This document shows, piece by piece, positions 48,027-56,036 of a stretch of 64,000 bases of DNA. Below the pieces are notes generated by a model, which saw only the letters and a program-made list of their open reading frames with translations, did not search any database and was not told where the DNA came from. Source of the DNA: Photobacterium sp. GJ3. Its GTDB lineage: Bacteria; Pseudomonadota; Gammaproteobacteria; Enterobacterales; Vibrionaceae. Position 1 is the stretch's first letter; every line of letters starts with the position of its first letter. The DNA lies in NCBI RefSeq assembly GCF_018199995.1, contig NZ_CP073578.1, positions 1,240,001-1,304,000 of the forward strand, in the 5' to 3' direction. A program made the translations under genes and the position numbers.

Positions 48027-48421
48027 AAAAAATGATGTCCTTACTATTGAACTGTGCTGTGCTACTTGGTTGCGATAGCTTCCCTGGGCCAACGCTCAGA
48101 AATGAGTTTCCTACTGAAATAAAAGTCTCGATTATATATGGCGATAGGACAAAATATTCAGAGACATGGCCATCATGTCGAACAGTTTCTGTAGGGGCTT
48201 CGGAGATTGGAAGATTTGGCGTAAGATCAAAAGAGGTTGGTATCGACCGGATAGTTGTTGAGGTTGAAAACAAAGTTGAGATTAACCTGGATAAGGAAGC
48301 GATAGATAAGCTCTTGGAAAGATCGACTAAAGAAAAGGGGGATCCGGTCTGGGTTTTAGATGGTTCTGGTATCCATTTTTCTACGCAGAGGGAATGTTCT
48401 TTGAACCAAGGCGGACAATGA
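48020..48421 (+). CDS. Predicted lipoprotein immunity 5
   Basis: 133 residues from the ATG at 48020. The signal ends in a good lipobox (NCAVLLGC). The mature part starts DSFPGPTLRNEFPTEIKVSI and resembles immunity 6 at 49631 (IIFNNTGNDLSIILKD) in its first strand, in line with the relatedness of the two toxins. It is coupled to toxin remnant 5 by overlap. Envelope-anchored immunity is inferred. Confidence 0.62.
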   Translation: MVKKMMSLLLNCAVLLGCDSFPGPTLRNEFPTEIKVSIIYGDRTKYSETWPSCRTVSVGASEIGRFGVRSKEVGIDRIVVEVENKVEINLDKEAIDKLLERSTKEKGDPVWVLDGSGIHFSTQRECSLNQGGQ

Positions 48422-48429
48422 TCCGCCGA

Positions 48430-48451
48430 GTTGTGAGGACAAACATTTGAA
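48430..48451 (+). repeat. Cassette boundary motif, copy B
   Basis: Begins GTTGTGAGGACAAACATTT; differs from copy A at three of 22 bases. It ends a few bases before the rearranged RHS segment at 48458. Confidence 0.5.
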
Positions 48452-48457
48452 ATATCG

Positions 48458-49637
48458 CGATTGGTGGAGCGATTACCGGCCGATCCTTTAAGTCTGCATT
48501 GCTTGGAGGTATCGCTGGTGCTGCTTTTGGAGAGATGCAGGCACCAGACAATAGCCAGTCGTTCAACCGCTATAGTTATGTGCTGAATAACCCGATGAAG
48601 TACAACGACCCGAGTGGCCATTTCTTTAAGAAGCTGTTTAAAGAAATTGGGCGTTTTTTAAATAAATATGCGTTGACGATTGTACAGATTGCTTTAATCA
48701 CCATGGCTTCTTTAGTTACTGGTGCAGGGCCATGGCTAGCAATGGGAATGGCTGCGATGTTTGGGTATGCGCAGGTCGGGGTTAGAGGTGCGTTAACATC
48801 TGTAGCGACAAGCTTGATGTTTATGGGGATTGGTAATGCATTTTTCAAATGCAAAAGTTGTATTTTGGGAAACTGTTTGGGCAACAAAAACACTGGTTCA
48901 CGGTATTGCGGGTGGCGTTTCCTCAGTCATGGGAGGAGGAAAATTTGGTGATGGATTTCGGTCAGCTGCGGTGACCCAGGCGTTTGCTCCCAAGGATAAC
49001 CGGAGATGGTGGCGTTGCAGTGATGGGCCGTGTGGCTGCTGCAGCGGTGTTAGGCGGGACTGGATCTGCGCTTAGCGGTGGAAAATTTGAGAACGGTGCT
49101 GTGTCAGGTGCGTTTTCGAGGTTGTTTAATGATGAAATACACTCGGATAGTTCTCAAGAGAGTAATAGCGATAATAAAAAAAGGAATAGACCATTGAATG
49201 TTTCTGTGGATTATATCGGGAAGATTTGGTCATTACCCAATACCATTATTGGTCTTATCTATGGAGGGTTAGGGCATTTGATTGGAGAGGTTGGACAATT
49301 TTTTGGCTTATACACAGCTGAACCGAGTATAAGTTTTGATAATAATGCAATACAATTTGAAAATAATCCATTAATGCTGAGCGCAATGACTTTAGGAAAT
49401 GTAATTGTCTATGGTAATAGTACAGAGATGCAGCCAACATCTCTTAGATATAATGGTGCACATACCTTAGGTTTTGAAGAGATGCAACACACCTATCAAG
49501 CTCAGATATTAGGTCCATTTTATTTTCCGGCACATATCGTATCAGGATTGTCAGGGCTTATAAATAATGGTAATTGGCATGGAGGCTCAGCGTTTTTAGA
49601 GCGAGGCCCACACAGAAGGAGACCAACAGCATGGTAA
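48458..49637 (+). pseudogene. Orphan RHS end, linker and toxin tip 6, rearranged and frameshifted
   Basis: A mosaic. Bases 48458-48539 match 43378-43459 (3 differences) and then, at 48538-48641, the sequence jumps back to a perfect copy of 43101-43204 (SYVLNNPMKYNDPSGHFFKK). A different hydrophobic linker follows (LTIVQIALITMASLVTGAGP). One extra T in 48841-48845 and one extra C in 48989-48991 break the frame; corrected, it reads through MGRVAAAAVLGGTGSALSGG to the toxin tip, residues IIGLIYGGLGHLIGEVGQFF to the end at PTAW. The tip has GFEEMQHTYQAQILGP, related to remnant 5. Stop and immunity start overlap. Confidence 0.7.
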
Positions 49638-50095
49638 GAAATAGCATCAAGATATTATTTTATATTATGTGCTTATTGCTTCTTCAAGGGGGCCCTAAAT
49701 ATGAAGAGATTATAATATTTAATAATACGGGAAACGATCTTTCTATAATACTTAAAGATAGTGTTGTCAATTTACCTAGAGATGAGTTTTTTATCTTAGA
49801 TAAAGATATTCTGGGGCGAATGAAATGGGAAGAATATAGAGGGGTTTCCTTTCCTACCCTACAGGTTTTTCAGATGGGAGATACAATGACATATATCTTC
49901 GGTCGAAGAGGTTATGGCATACCTGAGGGGTATGTTAAGGATGTTCCTGGATCGTTTTTCAGTGTAAGTAAACACCAGTTTTACTTTCAGATTGAGAAGG
50001 ATAATAATATGTATTTACGTTTTCCTTCTGAATCAATAGTTGATATTCAGAAAATAAAACAGCCTGTTGGATATCCTATTTCTCCTGAAAGTTAA
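49631..50095 (+). CDS. Predicted exported immunity protein 6
   Basis: 154 residues from the ATG at 49631, inside the last codons of toxin tip 6 (ATGGTAA). It starts MVRNSIKILFYIMCLLLLQG, a signal peptide; where immunity 5 has a lipobox Cys this protein has Gly-Pro, so it may be soluble in the periplasm or the Cys may have been lost. The mature protein begins EEIIIFNNTGNDLSIILKD. Function inferred from coupling and similarity to immunity 5. Confidence 0.65.
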   Translation: MVRNSIKILFYIMCLLLLQGGPKYEEIIIFNNTGNDLSIILKDSVVNLPRDEFFILDKDILGRMKWEEYRGVSFPTLQVFQMGDTMTYIFGRRGYGIPEGYVKDVPGSFFSVSKHQFYFQIEKDNNMYLRFPSESIVDIQKIKQPVGYPISPES

Positions 50096-50150
50096 GTTTT
50101 AAGTCAATGTGTTATATGATTTTTTAATTTTTCCAGTGGATGTTTATCGT

Positions 50151-50510
50151 ATGCTATATAGATTTGTAAGAAATAATTTCAAACGATCAATGCTCGTTTT
50201 TTCACTACTGTTTGCACCTTTTTTGGCCCAGGCCAACTACTCCTGTGTTGGTGAAATCAAGCACTTTGGGATTGATACCTCAACGCTGCATGTCAGCAAT
50301 GGTTTTGGGGTGCATAAACTGTGCAATGTCTCTGAGGAATATTGCAAAGCATGGATTTCGACTGCGCTGTCAGCCAAGATGGCGAACCAATCTGTGGTCA
50401 TTTATTACAATCACCCATCTATTTCCGGAAATCAGAGTGGTGGCCGATGTCATGATATTGGTGATTGGGTCGTGCCAGAAGATAAAGTGTATTATTTCCA
50501 GGTTTGGTAA
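50151..50510 (+). CDS. Exported small protein at the end of the RHS locus
   Basis: 119 residues from the ATG at 50151; an ATG at 50190 is an alternative start that gives a shorter signal peptide. Signal sequence MLVFSLLFAPFLAQA is followed by a cysteine-containing mature domain (NYSCVGEIKHFGIDTSTLHV, VHKLCNVSEEYCKAWISTAL). Small secreted proteins of this kind are often found beside SpvB/RHS genes in vibrios. Function unknown; it is adjacent to and co-directional with the similar-sized gene at 50536. Confidence 0.65.
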   Translation: MLYRFVRNNFKRSMLVFSLLFAPFLAQANYSCVGEIKHFGIDTSTLHVSNGFGVHKLCNVSEEYCKAWISTALSAKMANQSVVIYYNHPSISGNQSGGRCHDIGDWVVPEDKVYYFQVW

Positions 50511-50535
50511 GTTCAATTTAAAAAAGGGAAGAAAA

Positions 50536-50868
50536 ATGAAAAAATTCGTGCTATTTCTCGCAGCAGTCGCCTGTTCACCTTCGCATGTTTATGCAGAGTA
50601 CAATGCGAACATAAGAGGGGTTGTGACTGAAGTGTTAACCTACACCGAAAGTAATATTATTCTGTTCCGGTTAAATAACCAGCCAGCCTCACATCCGACG
50701 TGTAAACCGGGTTATTTTTCGGTCGATGCAAGTGTGCCATCCGAAACCCGCCACCAGGTTTTATCCCGTTTATTGACGGCTTACGCTACAGGTAAACTGG
50801 TTAATATTGGTTACGATAAAGATGGAACCTGCTCAGGGACCTGGATCAGAACTCACCGGGTTGGATAA
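50536..50868 (+). CDS. Exported small protein, second of the pair
   Basis: 110 residues from the ATG at 50536 with GGGAAG upstream. Signal peptide MKKFVLFLAAVACSPSHVYA; the mature part starts EYNANIRGVVTEVLTYTESN and has two Cys (PTCKPG and GTCSGT) that may form a disulfide. It ends in THRVG. A small beta-barrel-like periplasmic or secreted protein; the function is unknown. It lies 25 bp after the previous gene, so the two form an operon. Confidence 0.7.
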   Translation: MKKFVLFLAAVACSPSHVYAEYNANIRGVVTEVLTYTESNIILFRLNNQPASHPTCKPGYFSVDASVPSETRHQVLSRLLTAYATGKLVNIGYDKDGTCSGTWIRTHRVG

Positions 50869-51005
50869 AACAATCTGACACGAATAAACCGCTCGGTTGG
50901 TTTGATGCTTTATGTTAGTTTCATGCGCTTCAATCTTATTTCAAGGGTGATCTCAAACACGCACTATCAATTGATTTGAAGGTGGGTGAGAGAGCAGGGA
51001 AATGC

Positions 51006-51335
51006 ATGAACCAAATTTCCGCGAAAGAATTGCTGTGTACTGATGCGGTGCTGCTTTGCCCATCTTTGTTTCTGATTTGGGGAAAAGTGGCTCTCACGTT
51101 GCTGGCGCTGGGTGTGGTGATGTTGTTGGTCCGGGGATTGCCTTGGTTTCGTCGCTTTGCTCAATTCCCAGGGGCTCGCAGTTATGTGCACATCATTTTA
51201 TGGGGAAGCCTGGGTGTTGCGCTGATGTCTCGGGTGTTCTCGCAATGGAACGTCTTCTTTATTTCTGCCTGGGCAATGTTTTATGTCTTACTGAGTCTCC
51301 GGCAGTCCGAGAAATGGATGAAGGGCCATCGATGA
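51006..51335 (+). CDS. Small integral membrane protein
   Basis: 109 residues from the ATG at 51006, with AGGGA 6 nt upstream. Three hydrophobic segments are visible (LFLIWGKVALTLLALGVVML, VHIILWGSLGVALMS, VFFISAWAMFYVLLSL). The stop codon is inside a strong terminator stem, which supports its being a real gene. No family recognised. Confidence 0.6.
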   Translation: MNQISAKELLCTDAVLLCPSLFLIWGKVALTLLALGVVMLLVRGLPWFRRFAQFPGARSYVHIILWGSLGVALMSRVFSQWNVFFISAWAMFYVLLSLRQSEKWMKGHR

Positions 51336-51348
51336 TGGCCCTTTTTTT
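51323..51348 (+). terminator. Strong Rho-independent terminator
   Basis: GGGCCATC-GAT-GATGGCCC followed by seven T. It overlaps the last codons of the 51006 gene and closes the RHS region on the right. Confidence 0.9.
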
Positions 51349-51364
51349 ATTGTGATGAGACATT

Positions 51365-51526
51365 ATACCAATCGCAGTCAATCACTGGTCATCCTAGCTT
51401 GTTCAAATGTTCGATCACTGCGTTAGATTTTTTGATTGTAGAATGACTACTGATCTAAAAAATCTGCCTTGTTCTCAAACATTTTTCCTGCGCTATTTCT
51501 GATCATTGACTGACTTTGATTGGTAT
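51365..51526 (+). repeat. 162-bp ATACCAATC inverted-repeat element
   Basis: Nearly identical to the copy at 14009 and of equal length, with the same terminal inverted repeats. Its last base is the first base of the stop codon position of the minus-strand gene at 51526, so, as at hmp, it abuts a gene end exactly. Confidence 0.87.
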
Positions 51527-51966
51527 TACTCAACTGCTTCGACTTCATCTGGGATGAGATTTGCAGCTTTAATCCCGGCGATGGCACAGAACTCATCAAG
51601 CTCTGATAAATCACCACTGATGCCGACGGCGCCCAGCAGGCACTGATCGTTACCACGAATCAGAACCCCGCCAGGGACGGGCAGCAGGTTTCCTTCTGCA
51701 AGCACATTCACCGCCGACATGAATGCCGGACGCTGCTGCGCATCCAGCGCCAGTTTGCGTGAAGAACAGCCCAGTGCCAGTGCGCCCCAGGCTTTTGCGA
51801 TTGCAATTTCAGGACGCAACATGCTCGAACCGTCCTGACGCTGCAGGGAAATCAGTTTACCGCCACTGTCGAGTACAGCGACGGTCAGGGGTGCAGCACC
51901 TTTGGTCAGGGCAGTGCTGAATGCGCCCTTGGTAATTACCAGTGCATCTTCCAATGTTAAGCTCAT
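51526..51966 (-). CDS. GlcG/HbpS-family protein (DUF336)
   Basis: 146 residues from the ATG at 51966, with GGAGGG upstream. The family stretches are APLTVAVLDSGGKLISLQRQ, RPEIAIAKAWGALAL and LPVPGGVLIRGNDQCLLGAV. Members are found in glycolate/glyoxylate operons (GlcG) and some bind haem (HbpS). Its closeness to aceB and gcl fits a role linked to glyoxylate metabolism, but no reaction is known. Cytosolic, single domain. Confidence 0.85.
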   Translation of the reverse strand: MSLTLEDALVITKGAFSTALTKGAAPLTVAVLDSGGKLISLQRQDGSSMLRPEIAIAKAWGALALGCSSRKLALDAQQRPAFMSAVNVLAEGNLLPVPGGVLIRGNDQCLLGAVGISGDLSELDEFCAIAGIKAANLIPDEVEAVE

Positions 51967-52096
51967 AGTGATCCCTCCGATCAAGAATTAACTGACAAAA
52001 CAATGCTTTTGATTCAAACGGCAACCTTTACTGTGGCTGCCGGGTATTCTGTTCTCTGTGCCACCAATCCTGCCCGGTGGGCGACGTGACTGATTT

Positions 52097-52257
52097 ATAC
52101 CCATCGCAGTCAATCACGGGTCATCCTAGCTTGTTCAAATGCTCGATTACTGCGTTAGATTTTTTGATTGTAGAGTGACTACTGATCTAAAAATCTGCCT
52201 TGTTCTCAATCATTTTTCCTGCGCTATTTCTGAACACTGACTGACTTTGATAGGTAT
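52097..52257 (+). repeat. 161-bp ATACCAATC inverted-repeat element, diverged
   Basis: Starts ATACCCATCGCAGTCAATCA and ends GACTTTGATAGGTAT; about 10 differences from the 14009 and 51365 copies. The rest of 51967-52321 holds the promoter of the 51966 gene and nothing else recognisable. Confidence 0.83.
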
Positions 52258-52321
52258 CACTGTGTGACAAAGTCTACAGTCAACACCCTCGTCGCCCTGG
52301 GATAACGCCCTGAGCTTCGGA

Positions 52322-53941
52322 TCAGCTCACCAGCAGCGGGTAGCTTGGCAGGGTCAGGAATGGTGCAAACTCGTCTGAGGTCGACAGCTCATCAAACAAC
52401 TGCGCTGCATCATCAAACCGGCGTTGCGGGTGATTCGCATCCAGCTCCAGTTTCAGGCTGGCCACTTCCTGCGCCAGCCAGGTCCGGAACAGCGCTGTGG
52501 TAAACAGCTGACCGTCATCCAGCGTGACGCCGTGGTGAATCCATTGCCAGATGTTGGCACGTGAAATCTCGGCGGTGGCTGCGTCTTCCATCAACCCATG
52601 GATAGGCACACAACCCAGACCACGGATCCAGGCTTCGATATAAAGCAGCGCAATCCGGATGTTCTTGCGTACACCCGCTTCGTTTCTGTGGCCTTCACAA
52701 GGCGCCAGCAGATCTTCTGCTTTGATGTCGTTTGCTGCCGGTGGCAGATAATCAAGCTGATTCGGTTTACCGCCCAGACGCTGGTTAAAGACCGTCATGG
52801 CTGTTTCAACCAGCCCCGGATGCGCAACCCAGGTGCCGTCGTGCCCGTTGGATGATTCACGCTCTTTGTCTTCAATGACTTTTTCCAGAACCTGTTTCAT
52901 CTCTTCCGGATCTTTGCTCGGAATGAAGGCAGACATTCCGCCCATAGCCAGCGCGCCACGCTGATGACAGGTCGCAATCAGCAACTGGCTGTACGCGGTC
53001 AGGAAGGGTTGCGCCATGGTGACGTCATGACGGTCCGGCAGGATGCGGTCTTTATGTTGTTTCAGGGTTTTGATGTAGCTGAAAATGTAGTCCCAGCGGC
53101 CACAGTTCATCGCGACAATGTAGTCGCGCATCGCATACAGGATTTCATCCATCTCAAAGACGGCAGGCAGGGTTTCAATCAGCACTGTTGCTTTAATTGT
53201 TCCGGTCTGCGCGCCAAAGTAGTTTTCAGTGAAACGGAAGACATCTGCCCACCATTCACCTTCTTCCATGGATTCGAGTTTTGGCAGGTAGTAATACACG
53301 CCCAGGCCTTTCCGGGCACGGGACTGGTAGTTATGGAAGAAGTAAAGGCCGAAGTCCATCAGGCAGCCTGGAATCGCTTTGCCCTGATACTGAATGTGCT
53401 GTTCAGGCAAGTGCAGGCCGCGCGGACGGGCAATCAGCAGCGCCGGCTGATCATTCAGGATGTATTCCTTCTGGCGGCGTTCGTCGACATAACGCATGTC
53501 GCCGAGATTGGCATCACGCAGGTTGATCTGGCCTTGCACCATGTTGTCCCAGCTCGGCGCAGTGGCATCCTCGAAACAACACATAAAGACTTTGGCGCCA
53601 GAGTTCAGTGCATTGATCACCATTTTGCGGTCTACCGGTCCGGTGATTTCAACGCGGCGATCCTGCAGAGGCTGAGGAATCCCGGCGATCTGCCAGCTTT
53701 TATCATTTCGGATCGCGGCGGTATCAGCACGAAAGCCCGGCAGTTTGCCCTGGTCAAATTCCTCTTGTCTGGCTTCACGTCGGGCCAGCAGATTGTCCAG
53801 ACGACCAGAAAACTGGCTGACCAGCGCGGTCAGAAATGTCATGGCCTCATCGCTCAGGATCGCCTGATAGTCGGGTGACAGTGAATCAACAGCGAGCTGC
53901 AGGGATTCGGCTTGTGCCTCATGAGGTTGTTGGGTATCCAA
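52322..53941 (-). CDS. aceB: Malate synthase A
   Basis: 539 residues, normal for the A isoform. The start is a TTG at 53941 with AAGGAG 7 nt upstream. Conserved stretches: VEITGPVDRKMVINALNSGA, LLIARPRGLHLPEQHIQ, YVIAMNCGRWDYIFSYIKTL-like (IVAMNCGRWDYIFSYIK) and SRANIWQWIHHG near the C-terminus with the catalytic Asp region. It condenses glyoxylate and acetyl-CoA to malate. It is not beside isocitrate lyase here but is divergent from gcl, so it serves purine-derived glyoxylate. A TTGTATACAT operator variant is 33 bp upstream. Confidence 0.95.
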   Translation of the reverse strand: MDTQQPHEAQAESLQLAVDSLSPDYQAILSDEAMTFLTALVSQFSGRLDNLLARREARQEEFDQGKLPGFRADTAAIRNDKSWQIAGIPQPLQDRRVEITGPVDRKMVINALNSGAKVFMCCFEDATAPSWDNMVQGQINLRDANLGDMRYVDERRQKEYILNDQPALLIARPRGLHLPEQHIQYQGKAIPGCLMDFGLYFFHNYQSRARKGLGVYYYLPKLESMEEGEWWADVFRFTENYFGAQTGTIKATVLIETLPAVFEMDEILYAMRDYIVAMNCGRWDYIFSYIKTLKQHKDRILPDRHDVTMAQPFLTAYSQLLIATCHQRGALAMGGMSAFIPSKDPEEMKQVLEKVIEDKERESSNGHDGTWVAHPGLVETAMTVFNQRLGGKPNQLDYLPPAANDIKAEDLLAPCEGHRNEAGVRKNIRIALLYIEAWIRGLGCVPIHGLMEDAATAEISRANIWQWIHHGVTLDDGQLFTTALFRTWLAQEVASLKLELDANHPQRRFDDAAQLFDELSTSDEFAPFLTLPSYPLLVS

Positions 53942-53973
53942 TTGCGTCTCCTTAGAACAAACGGTCTATCGTT

Positions 53974-53983
53974 TTGTATACAT
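53974..53983. promoter_or_regulatory. GntR-type operator upstream of aceB
   Basis: TTGTATACAT, one mismatch from the palindrome TTGTATACAA, 33 bp before the aceB start. Confidence 0.55.
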
Positions 53984-54205
53984 CTTATAATTTTCCTATT
54001 ATCTATACCTCATCAGGCTAGCAGACGTAAAGTTGTTTTTATCATGATGTAAATCTGATGTTGTTTTTATGTATCTTATTTTTTGGTATTAACAGGTTGT
54101 TTTAAAATAACTTTATCCTGATTGGTAACATGAAGTTTGTTTTAAATTGAATCATGGCCCTTGCTAAGATCATTTTACTATGTCTAGAATACAATCATAC
54201 ACAAC

Positions 54206-54217
54206 ATTGTATACAAT
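54206..54217. promoter_or_regulatory. GntR-type operator upstream of gcl
   Basis: Perfect ATTGTATACAAT, 16 bp before the gcl start, almost touching its AGGAGG. A bound regulator here would block initiation or elongation. Confidence 0.75.
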
Positions 54218-54232
54218 TATGCAGGAGGCAAT

Positions 54233-56007
54233 ATGGCGAAGATGAAGGCAATTGAAGCCGCCGTTGAAGTATTGAAAAAAGAAGGGGTTATTCAGGCATT
54301 TGGTGTCCCAGGTGCAGCAATCAACCCAATGTATGCAGCATTGAAAAAGCTGGGTGGCATTGATCATGTTCTGGCTCGCCATGTTGAAGGTGCGTCTCAT
54401 ATGGCTGAAGGCTACACCCGCACGAACACAGGTAACATCGGTGTTTGTATCGGGACTTCCGGCCCAGCGGGTACAGATATGATCACCGGATTGTATTCGG
54501 CCGCGGCGGATTCTATTCCAATTCTGTGTATCACCGGTCAGGCGCCGCGTGCGCGTCTGCACAAAGAAGATTTCCAGGCCGTAGATATCGAAAGTATTGC
54601 GAAGCCAGTCACCAAGTGGGCGACCACAGTGCTGGAACCAGCTCAGGTGCCTCGTGCATTCCAGCACGCCTTTCATCTGATGCGTTCCGGCCGTCCGGGA
54701 CCGGTACTGATTGACCTGCCGCTCGATGTCCAGCTGGCTGAGATTGAGTTCGATATCGACACTTATGAGCCGCTGGAGCCCTACAAGCCAACGGCAAGCC
54801 GTGCTCAGGTTGAAAAAGCCCTGTCGATGCTGAATGAAGCGGAGAAACCCCTGATTGTTGCGGGGGTGGTGTGATTAACGCCGGTGCCTCTGATCTGCTG
54901 CAGCAGTTTGCTGAAATCACTGGCGTACCCGTGATTCCAACACTGATGGGCTGGGGCTCGATTCCGGACGATCACGAACTGATGGCCGGTATGGTTGGCC
55001 TGCAAACGGCGCACCGTTACGGGAATGCCAGCATGCTGGCGTCAGACTTTGTGTTCGGGATTGGTAACCGCTGGGCAAACCGTCATACTGGTTCTGTCGA
55101 TGTGTACACCAAAGACCGTAAGTTTGTTCACATTGATATTGAACCGACCCAGATTGGCCGCGTGTTCTGCCCGGATCTGGGGATTGTTTCGGATGCAAAA
55201 GCAGCGCTGGAACTGCTGGTTGAAGTTGCGCGCGACATGAAAGCACAGGGCAAACTGGTGGATCGCAGTGCCTGGGTGGGTGAGTGTCAGGAACGCAAAG
55301 CAACGATGTTGCGTAAAACGCACTATACCGAAACCCCGGTCAAGCCAATGCGTGTCTACGAAGAGATGAACAAAGTCTTTGGTGAAGACACCTGTTATGT
55401 CAGCACCATCGGTCTGTCTCAGATTGCAGCCGCACAGTTCCTGCACGTCTACAAGCCAAATCACTGGATCAACTGTGGTCAGGCTGGCCCGCTGGGCTGG
55501 ACGATTCCGGCTGCACTGGGTGTCCGGGTTGCCGATCCGAAGCGTCCTGTGGTTGCTCTGTCTGGTGACTACGACTTCCAGTTCATGATCGAAGAGCTGG
55601 CTGCGGGTGCGCAGTTCAACCTGCCTTACATCCATGTGCTGGTGAACAACTCTTATCTGGGACTGATCCGTCAGGCGCAGCGCCAGTTCGATATCGACTA
55701 CTGTGTGCAGCTGGCGTTTGAAAACCAGAATGCTCCTGAACTGAACGGTTATGGCGTTGACCACGTTGCTGTGGTTGAAGGCTTGGGCTGTAAAGCGATT
55801 CGCGTTACGGATCCCGAGAAGATTGCAGATGCACTGCGTGAAGCTCAGGTGCTGATGAACAAGCATCAGGTGCCGGTTGTGGTGGAAGTGATTCTTGAGC
55901 GTGTAACCAACATTGCCATGGGCGTTGAAATTGACGGCATCAATGAATTCGAAGCACTGGCTGAAAGTCAGGACGACGCACCCACTGCCATTACGTTCAA
56001 CCAATAA
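54233..56007 (+). pseudogene. gcl: Glyoxylate carboligase, single-base frameshift
   Basis: Two frames, 54233-54874 ([20 protein letters not shown] to [10 protein letters not shown]) and 54871-56007 ([20 protein letters not shown] onward), together give a full-length 591-residue Gcl. The frame changes in GCGGGGGTGG: five G at 54862-54866 where six would restore [10 protein letters not shown]. This TPP enzyme carries [34 protein letters not shown] and the C-terminal TPP motif [19 protein letters not shown]; like other Gcl it lacks the usual catalytic Glu. It joins two glyoxylates to tartronate semialdehyde and CO2. Everything else looks intact, so an undercalled base is the simplest explanation. 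Confidence 0.9.
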
Positions 56008-56036
56008 TGTGCCACGAATAGCAAAAGGAATGTGAC

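Noticed and set aside
52964..53878. 304-codon plus-strand frame opposite malate synthase
   Set aside because: Shadow of aceB; no ribosome binding site or family.
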